Positions 50,381-63,400 of a stretch of DNA of 64,000 nt are shown here, piece after piece (position 1 is the stretch's first letter; each line of letters starts with the position of its first letter). The position numbers and the translations under genes were made by a program. The stretch is from contig CAUVYP010001196.1 of assembly GCA_963556195.1 (NCBI GenBank), forward strand, positions 43,001 to 107,000. The letters run 5' to 3'. Under the pieces are notes generated by a model, which worked only from the letters and a program-made list of their open reading frames with translations, ran no database searches and was not told the origin of the DNA. This DNA is from Sepiola atlantica (Eukaryota > Mollusca > Cephalopoda > Sepiida > Sepiolidae).

Positions 50381-53189
50381 AACCTAAAGAACTCGCAACT
50401 TGAACAAAGTCATCTATTTACAATGCTTTAGAATCCGATTTTAAACGATATCATCTATGTTCAAACCTAAAGAATCCGCAACTTGAAAAAGTCATCTATT
50501 TACAATACTTTAGAATCCGACTTTAAACGATATCATCTATTTTCAAACCTTAAGAATCCGCAACTTGAACAAAGTCATCTATTTACAATGCTTTAGAATC
50601 GACTTTAACCGATATCATCTATTTTCAAACCTTAAGAATCTGCAACTTGAACAAAGTCATCTATTTACCATACTTTAGAATCCGACTTTAAACGATATCA
50701 TCTATTTTCAAACCTTATGCATCGGCAACTTGAACAAAGTCATCTATTTACAATGCTTTAGAATCCGACTTTAAACGATATCATCTATTTTCAAACCTTA
50801 AGAATCGGCAACTTGAACAAAGTCATCTATTTACAATGCTTTAGAATGCGACTTTAAACAATATCATCTATTTTTAAACCTTAAGAATCCGCAACTGTTA
50901 TAAAGTCATCTACTTACAATGCTTTAGAATCGCACTTTAAACAATATAATCTATTTTCAAACCTTAAGAGTCCGCAACTTGAACAAAGTCATCTATTTAC
51001 AATGCTTTAGAATCCGACTTTAAACGATATCATCTATTTTTAAACCTTAAGAAACCGCAACTTGAACAAAGTCATCTATTTACAATGCTTTAAGATCCGA
51101 CTTTAAACGATATCATCTATTTTCAAACCTAAAGTATCGGCCACTTGAACAAAGTCATCTATTTACAATGCTGTAGAATCCGACTTTAAACGATATCATC
51201 TATTTTCAAACCTTAAGAATCCGCAACTTAACAAAGTCATCTATTTACAATGGTTTGGAATCCGATCTTAAACGATATCATCTATTTTCAAACCTTAAGA
51301 ATGTGCAACTTGTACATAGTCATCTATTAACAATGCATTAGAATCCGACTTTAAACGATATCATCTATTTTCAAACCTTAAGAATCCGCAACTTGAACAA
51401 AGTCATCTATTTACAATGCTTTAGAATCCGACTTTAAACGATATCATCTATTTTACAAACCTTAAGAATCCGCAACTTGAACAAAGTCATCTATTTACAA
51501 TGCTTTAGAATCCGATTTTAAACGATATCATCTATTTTCAAACCTTAAGAATCCGCAACTTGAACAAAGTCATCTATTTACAATGCTTTAGAATCCGACT
51601 TTAAACGATATCCTCTATTTTCAAACCTTAAGAATCCGCAACTTGAACAAAAGCATCTATTTACAATGCTTTAGAATCCCACTTTAAACGACATAATCTA
51701 TTTTCAAACCTTAAGAATCCGGCACTTAAAAAAGTAATCTATTTACAATACTTTAGAATCCGACTTTAAACGATATCATCTATTTTCAAAACTTTAAGAA
51801 TCCGCAACTTGAACAAAGTCATCTATTTACAATGCTTTAGAATCCGACTTTAAACGATATAATCTATTTTCAAACCTTCAGAATCTGCAACTTGAACAAA
51901 GTCATCAATTTACAATGCTTTAGAATCCGACTTTAAACGATATCATCTATTTTCAAACATTAATAATCCGCAACTTGAACAAAGTCATCTATTTACAATG
52001 CTTTAGAATCCGACTTTAAACGATATCATCTATTTTTAAACCTTAAGAATCCGCAACTTGAACAAAAGCATCTATTTACAATACTTTAGAATCCGACTTT
52101 AAACGATATCATCTATTTTCAAACCTTATGAATCCGCAACTTGAACAAAGTCATCTATTTACAATGCTTTAGAATCCGACTTTAAACGATATCATCTATT
52201 TTCAAACCTTATGAATCCGCAACTTGAACAAAGTCATCTATTTACAATGCTTTAGAATCCGACTTTAAACGATATCATCTATTTTCAAACCTTAAGAAAC
52301 CGCAACGTGAACAAAGTCATCTATTTACAATGCTTTAGAATCCGACTTTAAACGATATCATCTATTTTCAAACCTAAAGTATCGGCCACTTAACAAAGTC
52401 ATCTATTTACAATGGTTTGGAATCCGATCTTACACGATATCATCTATTTTCAAACCTTAAGAATGTGCAACTTGTACACAGTCATCTATTTACAATGCTT
52501 TAGAATCCGACTTTAAACGATATCATCTATTTTCAAACCTTAATAATCCGCGACTTGAACAAAGTCATCTATTTACAATGCTTTAGAATCGAACTTTAAA
52601 CAGTATCATCTATTTTCAAACCTTAAGAATCGGCAACTTGAACAAAGTCATCTATTTACAATGCTTTAGAATTCGACTTTAACCGATATCATCTATTTAA
52701 AACCTCAAGAATCCGCAACTTGAACAAAGTCATCTATTTACAATGCTTTAGAATCCGACATTAAAATATATCATCTAGTTTTAAACCTTAAGAACTCGCA
52801 ACTTGAACAAAGTCATCTATTTACAATGCTTTAGAATCCGACTTTAAACGATATCATCTATTTTCGAACCTTAAAAATCGGCAACTTGAACAAGTCATCT
52901 ATTTACAGTGTTTAAGAATCCGACTTTAAACGATATCATCTATTCTTAAAGCTTGAGAATCGGCGACTTTAACAAGTCATCTGTTTACAATACTTTAGAA
53001 TCCGACTTTAAACGATATCATCTATTTTCAAACCTTAAGAATCGGCAACTTGAACAAAGTCATCTATTTACAATGCTTTATAATCGAACTTTAAACGATA
53101 TCATCTATTTTCAAACCTTAAGAATCAGCAACTTGAACAAAGTCATCTATTTACAGTGCTTTAGAATCCGACTTTAACCGATATCATCT
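50381..53189. repeat. Satellite block, first-region type
   Basis: About 34 units. TATGCATCGGC near 50.72 kb, CTGTTATAAAG, and two ATGGTTTGG plus GAATGTGCAACTTGTACA pairs (51299 and 52461) match the 2-20 kb subfamily. AACAAAAGCATC units occur near 51.65 and 52.07 kb. The last part, from 52.86 kb, has GAACAAGTCATC with TTTACAGTG and TATTCTTAAAGCTTGAG. The open frame at 52953-53177 starts at TTG and is a by-product. Confidence 0.8.
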
Positions 53190-56100
53190 ATTTTCAAACA
53201 TTAAGTATCCGCAACTGAACAAAGTTATCTATTTACAATGCTTTAGAATCCCACTTTAAACGACATCATCTATTTTCAAACCTTAAGAGTCCGACACTTG
53301 AACAAAGTCATCTATTTACAATACTTTAGAATCAAACTTTAAACGATATCATCTATTTTCAAACCTTAAGAATCCGCAACTTGAACAAAGTCATCTACTT
53401 ACAATGCTTTAGAATCCGATTTTAAACCATCTCATCTATTTTCAAACCTTAAGAATCGGCAACTTGAATAAAGTCATCTATTTACAATGCTGTAGAATGC
53501 GACTTTAAACAATATCATCTATTTTCAAACCTTAAGAATCCGCAACTGTAATAAAGTCATCTACTTACAATGCTTTAGAATCGTACTTTAAACAATATCA
53601 TCTATTTTCAAACCTTAAGAGTCCGCCAATTGAACTAAGTCATCTATTTACAATGCTTTAGAATCCGACTTTAGACGATATCATCTATTTTCAAACCTTA
53701 AGAAACCGCAACTTGAACAAAGTCATCTATTTACAATGCTTTAGAATCCGACTTTAAACGATATCATCTATTTTCAAACTTTAATAATCCGCGACTTGAA
53801 CAAAGTCATCTATTTATAATGCTTTAGAATCCGACTTTAAACGATATAATCTATTTTCAAACTATCAGAGTCTGCAACTTGAACAAAGTCATCTATTTAC
53901 AATGCTTTAGAATCCGACTTTAACCGATATCATCTATTTTAAACCTCAAGAATCCGCAACTTGAACAAGGTCATCTATTTACAATGCTTTAGAATCCGAC
54001 ATTAAAATATATCATCTAGTTTTAAACCTTAAGAACTCGCAACTTGAACAAAGTCATCTATTTACAATGCTTAGAATCCGACTTTAAACGATATCATCTA
54101 TTTTCAAACCTTAAAAATCGGCAACTTGAACAAAGTCATCTATTTACAGTGTTTAAGAATCCGATTTTAAACGATATCATCTATTCTCAAAGCTTGAGAA
54201 TCGGCGACTTGAACAAGTCATTAATTTACAATGCTTTAGAATCCGACTTTAACCGATATCATCTAGTTTAAAACCTTAAGAATCGGCAACTTGAACAAAG
54301 TCATCTATTTACAATGCTTTGGAATCCGACTTTAAACGATATCATTTATTTTCAAAGCTTAAGGATCGGCAACTTGAACAAAGTCATCTATTTACAATGC
54401 TTTAGAATCCGACTTTAAACGATATCATCTATTTTCAAACCCAAAGAATCCGCAACTTGAACAAAGTTATCTATTTACAATGCTTTGGAATACGACTTTC
54501 AGCGATATCATCTATGTTCAAACCATAAAAATCCTCAACTTTAACAATGTAATCTATTTACAATGCTTTATAATCCGACTTTAAATTATATTATCTATTT
54601 TCAAACCTTAAGAATACGTAACTTGAACATAGTAATCTATTTGCAATGCTTTAGTATCCGACATTAAACGATATCATCTAGTTTTAAACCTTAAGAACTC
54701 ACAGCTTAAACAAAGTCATCTATTTACAATGCTTTAGAATCGAAATTTAAACGATATCATCTATTTTCAAAGCTTAAGAATCGGCAACTTGAACAAAGTC
54801 ATCTATTTACAATGCTTTGGAATCCGACTTTAAACGATATCATCTATTTTCAAACCTTAAGAATCCGCAACTTGAACAAAGTCATCTATTTACAATGCTT
54901 TAGAATCCGACTTTAAACGATATAATCTATTTTCAAACTTTAAGAATCGGCAACTTGAACAAAGTCATCTACTTACAATGCTTTAGAATTCGATTTTAAA
55001 TTATCTCATCTATTTTAAAACCTTAAGAATCCGAAACTGGAACAAAGTCATCTATTTACAATGCTTTAGAATCCGACTTTAAACGATATGATCTATTTTC
55101 AAACATTAAGTATCCGCAACTGAACAAGTCATCTATTTACAATGCTTTAGAATCCGACTTTTAACGATATCATCTATTTTCAAACAGTAAGGATCTGCAA
55201 CTCTAACAAAGTCATCTATTTACAATGCTTTAGAATCCGACTTTAAAAGATATCATCGATTTTCAAACATATAGAATCCGCAACTTGAACAAAGTCATCT
55301 ATTTACAATGCTGTAGAATCCAACTTTAAACGATATAATCTATTTTCAAACATTAAGAATCCACCAACTTGAACAAAGTCATCTATTTTCAATGCTTTAG
55401 AATCCGACTTTAAACGATATCATCTATTTTCAAACCTGAGCGGTCCGCAACTCTAACAAAGTCATCTATTTACAAGGCTTTAGTATCCGACATTAAACGA
55501 TATCACTTACTTTTAAACCTAAACAACTCGCAACTTGAACAAAGTCATCTATTTACAATGCTTTAGAATCCGACTTTAAACGATATCATCAATTTTCAAA
55601 CATTAAGAATCCGCAACTTGAACAAAGTCATCTATTTACAATGCTTTAGAATCGAACTTTAAACGATATCATCTATTTTCAAACCTTAAGAGTCAGCAAC
55701 TTGAACAAAGTCATCTATTAACAATGCTTTAGAATCCGATTTCAAACGATATCATCTATTTTCAAACCCTAAGAATCCGCAACTTGAACAAAGTCATCAA
55801 TTTACAATGCTTTAGAATCCGACTTTAAACGATATCATCTATTTTCAAACCCTAAGAATCTACCAATTTGAAAATAGTAATCTATTTTCAATGCTTTAGA
55901 ATCCTACTTTAAACGATATCATCTATTTTCACACCTTAAGAATCGGCAAATTGAACAAAGTCATCTATTTACAATGCTTTAGAATCCGATTTGAAACGAT
56001 ATTATCTATTTTCAAACCTTAAGAGTCTGCAACTTGAACAAAGTCATCTATTTACAATGCTTTAGAATCCGACTTTAAACGATATCATATATTTTCAAAC

Positions 56101-57235
56101 ATTAACAATCGGCAACTTGAACAAAGTCATCTACTTACAAGGCTTTAGAATCCGACTTTAAACGATATCATCTATTTTCAAACCTTAAGAATCCGCAATT
56201 TGAACAAAGTCATCTATTTACAATGCTTTAGAATCCGACTTTAAACCATCTCATCTATTTTCAAACCTTAAGAATCCGCAACTAGAACAAAGTCATCTAT
56301 TTACAATGCTTTAGAATCCGACTTAAAACGATATCATCTATTTTCCAACATTGAGAATCCGCTACTTAAACAAAGTCATCTATTTACAAGGCTTTAGTAT
56401 CCGACTTTAAACGATATCACTTACTTTTAAACCTAAACAACTCGCAACTTGAACAAAGTCATCTATTTACAATGCTTTAGAATTCGACTTAAACCGATAT
56501 CATCTATTTTAGAACCTTAAGAATCCGCAACTTGAACAAAATCATCTATTTACAATGCTTTAGAATCCGACTTTAAACGATATCATCTACTTCCAAACCT
56601 TAAGAATCCGCAACTTGAACAATGTCATCTATTTACAATGCTTTAGAATGCCACTTTAAACATTATCATCTATTTCAAACTCAAAGAATCCGCAACTGTA
56701 ATAAATTCATCTACTTACAATGCTTTAGAATCGTACTTTAAACAATATTATCTATTTTAGGCTGCCACTTGAACAATGTCATCTATTTACAATGCTTTAG
56801 AATCCGACTTTAAACGATATAATCTATTTTCAAACTATCAGAGTCCGCAACTTGAACAAAGTCATCTATTTACAATGCTGTAGAATCCGACATTAAACGA
56901 TATCATCTATATTAAAACCTAAAGAATCCGCAACTTGAACACAGTCATCTATTTACAATGCTTTAGAATCCGACTTTAAACGATATCATGTATTTTCAAA
57001 CCTTAAGAATCCGCAACTTGAACAAAGTCATCTATTTACAATGCATTAGAATCTGACTTTAAACAATATAATCTATTTTATAACCTTAAGAATCCGCAAC
57101 TTGAACAAAGTCATCTATTTACAATACTTTAGAATGCGACTGTAAACATTATTATCTATTTTCAAACCTTAAGAATCCGCCACTGTAATAAAGTCATCTA
57201 ATTACAATGCTTTAGAATCGTACTTTAAACAATAT

Positions 57236-57260
57236 CATCTGTTTTAGTCCGCCAGTTGAA
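57236..57260 (+). repeat. Half-unit junction with 11-bp deletion (TTTTAGTCCGCC form)
   Basis: TTTTAGTCCGCCA replaces the usual TTTTCAAACC plus TTAAGAGTCCGCCA, removing 11 bases at the B-to-A junction. The form recurs near 58.36, 58.83, 62.47 and 63.67 kb, with a relative (TTTTAGGCTGCC) at 56.76 kb. It always follows a GAATCGTACTTTAAAC half, and I saw it only to the right of 56.7 kb. Confidence 0.8.
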
Positions 57261-58280
57261 CAAAGTCATCTATTTACAATGCTTTAGAATCCGACTTTAA
57301 ACCTTATCATCTATTTTCAAACATTAAGAATCCGCAACTTGAACAAAGTCATCTATTTACAATGCGTTAGAACCGGCTTTAACCGATATCATCTATTTTA
57401 CAACCTTAAGAATCCGCACCTTGAACAAAGTCATCTATTTACTATGCTTTAGAATCCGACTTTAAACCATCTCATGTATTTTCAAACCTTAAGAATCCGC
57501 AACTAGAACAAAGTCATCTATTTACAATGCTTTAGAATCCGACTTTAAACGATATCATCTATTTTCAAACATTAAGTATCCGACACTGAACAAAGTCATC
57601 TATTTACAATGCTTTAGAATCCGACTTTAAACGATATAATCTATTTTCAAACAGTAAGGATCCGCAACTCTAACAAGGTAATCTATTTACAATGCTTTAG
57701 AATCCGACTTTAAACGATATCATCTATTTTAAAACATCAAGAATCCGCAACTTGAACAAAGTCATCTATTTACAAGGCTTTAGAATCCGACTTTAAACGA
57801 TATCATCGATTTTCAAACATATAGAATCCGCAACTTGAACAAAGTCATCTATTTACAATGCTTAAGAATTCAACTTTAAACGATATAATCTATTTTCAAA
57901 CATTAAGAATCCGCAACTTAAACAAATTCATCTATTTACAATGCTTTAGAATCCGACTTAAAACGATATCATCTATTTTAAAACATTGAGAATCCGCAAC
58001 TTAAACAAAGTCATCAATTTACAAAGCTTTAGTATCCGACATTAAACGATATCCCTTACTTTTAAACCTAAACAACTCGCAACTTGAACAAAGTCATCTA
58101 TTTACAATTCTTTAGAATCCGACTTTAAACGATATCATCTATTTTCAATCCTTAAGAATCCGCAACTTGAACAAAGTCATCTATTTACAATGCTTTAGAA
58201 TCCGACTTTAAACGATATCATCTACTTTCAAACATTAAGAATCCGCAACTTGAACAATGTCATCTATTTACAATGCTTTA

Positions 58281-58320
58281 GAATGCGACTTTAATGTAAT
58301 AAAGTCATCTACTTACAATG
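58281..58320 (+). repeat. B/A fusion with 38-bp deletion
   Basis: GAATGCGACTTTAA runs straight into TGTAATAAAG. The normal order (for example at 60790-60850) has 38 more bases between, covering most of half B and the start of half A. The same fusion is at about 63601 in the second large-repeat copy. The local unit is therefore shortened to about 45 bp. Confidence 0.8.
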
Positions 58321-58690
58321 CTTTAGAATCGTACTTTAAACAATATCATCTATTTTAGTCCGCCACTTGAACAATGTCATCTATTTACAATGCTTTAGAA
58401 TCGGACTTGAAACTATATCATCTATTTTCAAACATTCAGAAACCGTACCTTGAACAAAGTCATCTATTTACAATGCTTTAGAATCCGACATTAAACGATA
58501 TCATCTATTTTAAAACCTAAAGAATCCGCAACTTGAACACAGCCATCTATTTACTATGCTTTAGAATCCGACTTTAAACGATATCATGTATTTTCAAACC
58601 TTAAGAATCCGCAACTTGAACAAAGTCATCTATTAACAATGCTTTAGAATCTGACTTTAAACAATATCATCTATTTTCAAACCTTTAGAA

Positions 58691-60483
58691 TCAGCAACTT
58701 GAACAATGTTATCTATTTACAATACTTTAGAATGCGACTGTAAACATTATCTATTTTCAAACCTTAAGAATCCGCCACTGTAATAAAGTCATCTACTTAC
58801 AATGCTTTAGAATCGTACTTTAAACAATATCATCTGTTTTAGTCCGCCAGTTGAACAAAGTCATCTATTTACAATGCTTTAGAATCCGACTTTAAACCTT
58901 ATCATCTATTTTCAAATCTTAAGAATCCGCAACTTGAACAAAGTTATCTTTTTACAATGATTTAGAATCCGACTTTAAACGATATAATCTATTTTCAAAC
59001 TTTAAGAATCGGCAACTTGAACAAAGTCATCTACTTACAATGCTTTAGAATCTGATTTTAAACCATCTCATCTATTTTAAAACCTTAAGAATCCGCAACT
59101 GGAACAAAGTCATCTATTTACAATGCTTTAGAATCCGACTTTAAACGATATCATCTATTTTCAAACATTAACTATCCGCAACTGAACAAAGTCATCTATT
59201 TACAATGCTTTAGAATCCGACTTTCAACGATATCATCTAGTTTCAAACAGTAAGAATCCGCAACTCTAACAAAGTCATCTATTTACAATGCTTTAGAATC
59301 CGACTTTAAACGATATCATCGATTTTCAAACATATAGAATCCGCAACTTGAACAAAGTCATCTATTTACAATGCTGTAGAATTCAACTTTAAATGATATA
59401 ATCTATTTTCAAACATTAGGAATCCACCAACTTGAACAAAGTCATCTATTTTCAATGCTTTAGAATCCGACTTTAAACGATATCATCTATTTTCAAACAT
59501 GAGCAGTCCGCAACCCTAACAAAGTCATCTATTTACAAGGCTTTAGTATCCGACATTAAACGATATCACTTACTTTTAAACCTAAACAACTCGCAACTTG
59601 AACAAAGTCATCTATTTACAATGCTTTAGAATCCGACTTTAAACGATATCATCTATTTTCAATCCTTAAGAATCCGCAACTTGAACAAAGTCATCTATTT
59701 ACAATGCTTTAGAATCGAACTTTAAACGATATCATCTATTTTCAAACCTTAAGAGTCCGCAACTTGAACAAAGTCATCTGGTAACAATGCTTTAGAATCC
59801 GACTTTAAACGATATCATCTATTTTAAAACCTTAGGAATCGGCAACTTGAACAAAGTCATCTATTTACAATGCTTTGGAATCCGACTTTAAACGATATCA
59901 TCTATTTTCAAAGCTTAAGAATCGGCCACTTGAACAAAGTAATCTATTTACAATGCTTTAGAATCCGACTTTAAACGATATCATCTATTTTCAAACCTTA
60001 AGAATCCGCAACTTGAACAAAGTCATCTATTTACAATGCTTTAGAATCCCACTTTAAACGACATCATCTATTTTCAAACCTTAAGAGTCCGACACTTGAA
60101 CAAAGTCATCTATTTACAATACTTTAGAATCCGACTTTAAACGATATCATCTATTTTCAAACCTTAATAATCGGCAACTTGAACAAAGTAATCTATTTAC
60201 AGTGCTTTAGAATCCGACTTTAACCGATATCAACTATTTTCAAAGCTTGAGAATCGGCGACTTCAACAAGTCATCTGGTTACAATGCTTTAGAATCCGAC
60301 TTTAAACGATATCATCTATTTTAAAACCTTAAGAATCGGAAACTTGAACAAAGTCATCTATTTACAATGCTTTGGAATCCGACTTTAAACGATATCATCT
60401 ATTTTCAAAGCTTAAGAATCGGCAACTTGAACAAAGTCATCTATTTACAATGCTTTAGAATCCGACTTTAAACGATATCATCT
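58691..60483. repeat. Satellite block between the large repeat copies
   Basis: About 21-22 units of the right-hand type: the 11-bp-deleted GTTTTAGTCC form near 58.84 kb, CAAACAGTAAGAATCC, CATATAGAATCC, CAAACATGAGCAGTCC with ACCCTAAC, and CACTTACTTTTAAACC near 59.57 kb. Several are diverged relatives of units at 55.1-55.6 kb, so this stretch contains another, older partial copy. From 59.8 kb, units with GCTTTGG and CAAAGCTTAAG resemble 54.3-54.4 kb. Confidence 0.75.
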
Positions 60484-63400
60484 ATTTTCAAACATTAAGT
60501 ATCCGCAACTGAACAAAGTCATCTATTTACAATGCTTTAGAATCCCACTTTAAACGACATCATCTATTTTCAAACCTTAAGAGTCCGACACTTGAACAAA
60601 GTCATCTATTTACAATACTTTAGAATCAAACTTTAAACGATATCATCTATTTTCAAACCTTAAGAATCCGCAACTTGAACAAAGTAATCTACTTACAATG
60701 CTTTAGAATCCGATTTTAAACCATCTCATCTATTTTCAAACCTTAAGAATCGGCAACTTGAACAAAGTCATCTATTTACAATGCTTTAGAATGCGACTTT
60801 AAACAATATCATCTATTTTCAAACCTTAAGAATCCGCAACTGTAATAAAGTCATCTACTTACAATGCTTTAGAATCGTACTTTAAACAATATAATCTATT
60901 TTCAAACCTTAAGAGTCCGCCACTTGAACTAAGTCATCTATTTACAATGCTTTAGAATCCGACTTTAGACGATATCATCTATTTTCAAACCTTAAGAAAC
61001 CGCAACTTGAACAAAGTCATCTATTTACAATGCTTTAGAATCCGACTTTAAACGATATCATCTATTTTCAAACCTAAAGTATCGGCCACTTAACAAAGTC
61101 ATCTATTTACAATGGTTTGGAATCCGATCTTAAACGATATCATCTATTTTCAAACCTTAAGAATCCGCAACTTGAACAAAGTTATCTATTTACAATGCTT
61201 TGGAATACGACTTTCAGCGATATCATCTATGTTCAAACCATAAAAATCCTCAACTTTAACAATGTAATCTATTTACAATGCTTTATAATCCGACTTTAAA
61301 TTATATTATCTATTTTAAAACCTTAAGAATACGTAACTTGAACATAGTAATCTATTTGCAATGCTTTAGTATCCGACATTAAACGATATCATCTAGTTTT
61401 AAACTTTAAGAACTCACAGCTTAAACAAAGTCATCTATTTACAATGCTTTAGAATCGAAATTTAAACGATATCATCTATTTTCAAAGCTTAAGAATCGGC
61501 AACTTAAACAAAGTCATCTATTTACAATGCTTTGGAATCTGACTTTAAACGATATCATCTATTTTCAAACCTTAAGAATCCGCAACTTGAACAAAGTCAT
61601 CTATTTACAATGCTTTAGAATTCGACTTTAAACGATATAATCTATTTTCAAACTTTAAGAATCGGCAAATTGAACAAAGTCATCTACTTACAATGCTTTA
61701 GAATTCGATTTTAAATTATCTCATCTATTTTAAAACCTTAAGAATCCGAAACTGGAACAAAGTCATCTATTTACAATGCTTTAGAATCCGACTTTAAACG
61801 ATATGATCTATTTTCAAACATTAAGTATCCGCAACTGAACAAAGTCATCTATTTACAATGCTTTAGAATCCTACTTTTAACGATATCATCTATTTTCAAA
61901 CAGTAAGGATCTGCAACTCTAACAAAGTCATCTATTTACAATGCTTTAGAATCCGACTTTAAACGATATCATCTATTTTCAAACCTGAGCGGTCCGCAAC
62001 TCTAACAAAGTCATCTATTTACAAGGCTTTAGTATCCGACATTAAACGATATCACTTACTTTTAAACCTAAACAACTCGCAACTTGAACAAAGTCATCTA
62101 TTTACAATGCTTTAGAATCCGACTTTAAACGATATCATCAATTTTCAAACATTAAGAATCCGCAACTTGAACAAAGTCATCTATTTACAATGCTTTAGAA
62201 TCGAACTTTAAACGATATCATCTATTTTCAAACCTTAAGAGTCAGCAACTTGAACAAAGTCATCTATTTACAATGCATTAGAATCTGACTTTAAACAATA
62301 TAATCTATTTTATAACCTTAAGAATCCGCAACTTGAACAAAGTCATCTATTTACAATACTTTAGAATGCGACTGTAAACATTATTATCTATTTTCAAACC
62401 TTAAGAATCCGCCACTGTAATAAAGTCATCTAATTACAATGCTTTAGAATCGTACTTTAAACAATATCATCTGTTTTAGTCCGCCAGTTGAACAAAGTCA
62501 TCTATTTACAATGCTTTAGAATCCGACTTTAAACCTTATCATCTATTTTCAAACATTAAGAATCCGCAACTTGAACAAAGTCATCTATTTACAATGCGTT
62601 AGAACCGGCTTTAACCGATATCATCTATTTTACAACCTTAAGAATCCGCACCTTGAACAAAGTCATCTATTTACTATGCTTTAGAATCCGACTTTAAACC
62701 ATCTCATGTATTTTCAAACCTTAAGAATCCGCAACTAGAACAAAGTCATCTATTTACAATGCTTTAGAATCCGACTTTAAACGATATCATCTATTTTCAA
62801 ACATTAAGTATCCGACACTGAACAAAGTCATCTATTTACAATGCTTTAGAATCCGACTTTAAACGATATAATCTATTTTCAAACAGTAAGGATCCGCAAC
62901 TCTAACAAGGTAATCTATTTACAATGCTTTAGAATCCGACTTTAAACGATATCATCTATTTTAAAACATCAAGAATCCGCAACTTGAACAAAGTCATCTA
63001 TTTACAATGCTTTAGAATCCGACTTTAAACGATATCATCGATTTTAAAACATATAGAATCCGCAACTTGAACAAAGTCATCTATTTACAATGCTTAAGAA
63101 TTCAACTTTAAACGATATAATCTATTTTCAAACATTAAGAATCCGCAACTTAAACAAATTCATCTATTTACAATGCTTTAGAATCCGACTTAAAACGATA
63201 TCATCTATTTTCAAACATTGAGAATCCGCAACTTAAACAAGTCATCTATTTACAAGCCTTTAGTATCCGACATTAAACGATATCCCTTACTTTTAAACCT
63301 AAACAACTCGCAACTTGAACAAAGTCATCTATTTACAATTCTTTAGAATCCGACTTTAAACGATATCATCTATTTTCAATCCTTAAGAATCCGCAACTTG

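Larger units (their letters stand above)
53190..58690. repeat. Large diverged higher-order repeat, copy 1
   Basis: This segment is colinear with 60484-64000. Matching stretches are 53190-53778 (offset 7294), 54440-55230 (6715-6716), 55432-55700 (6549) and 57008-58690 (5232, then 5314). Anchors include ACATTAAGTATCCGC (53198), TTAGACGATATC (53671), GGAATACGACTTTCAGCG (54487), CTCACAGCTTAAAC (54698), AAACCTGAGCGGTCC (55432), CACTTACTTTTAAACC (55504), AGTCAGCAAC (55691), ATGCATTAGAATC (57041), GTTTTAGTCCGCC (57241) and AATGCGTTAGAACCGGC (57361). Copy 1 may extend further right than can be seen, because copy 2 runs out of the window. The open frame at 54044-54271 starts at TTG and is a by-product. 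Confidence 0.85.
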
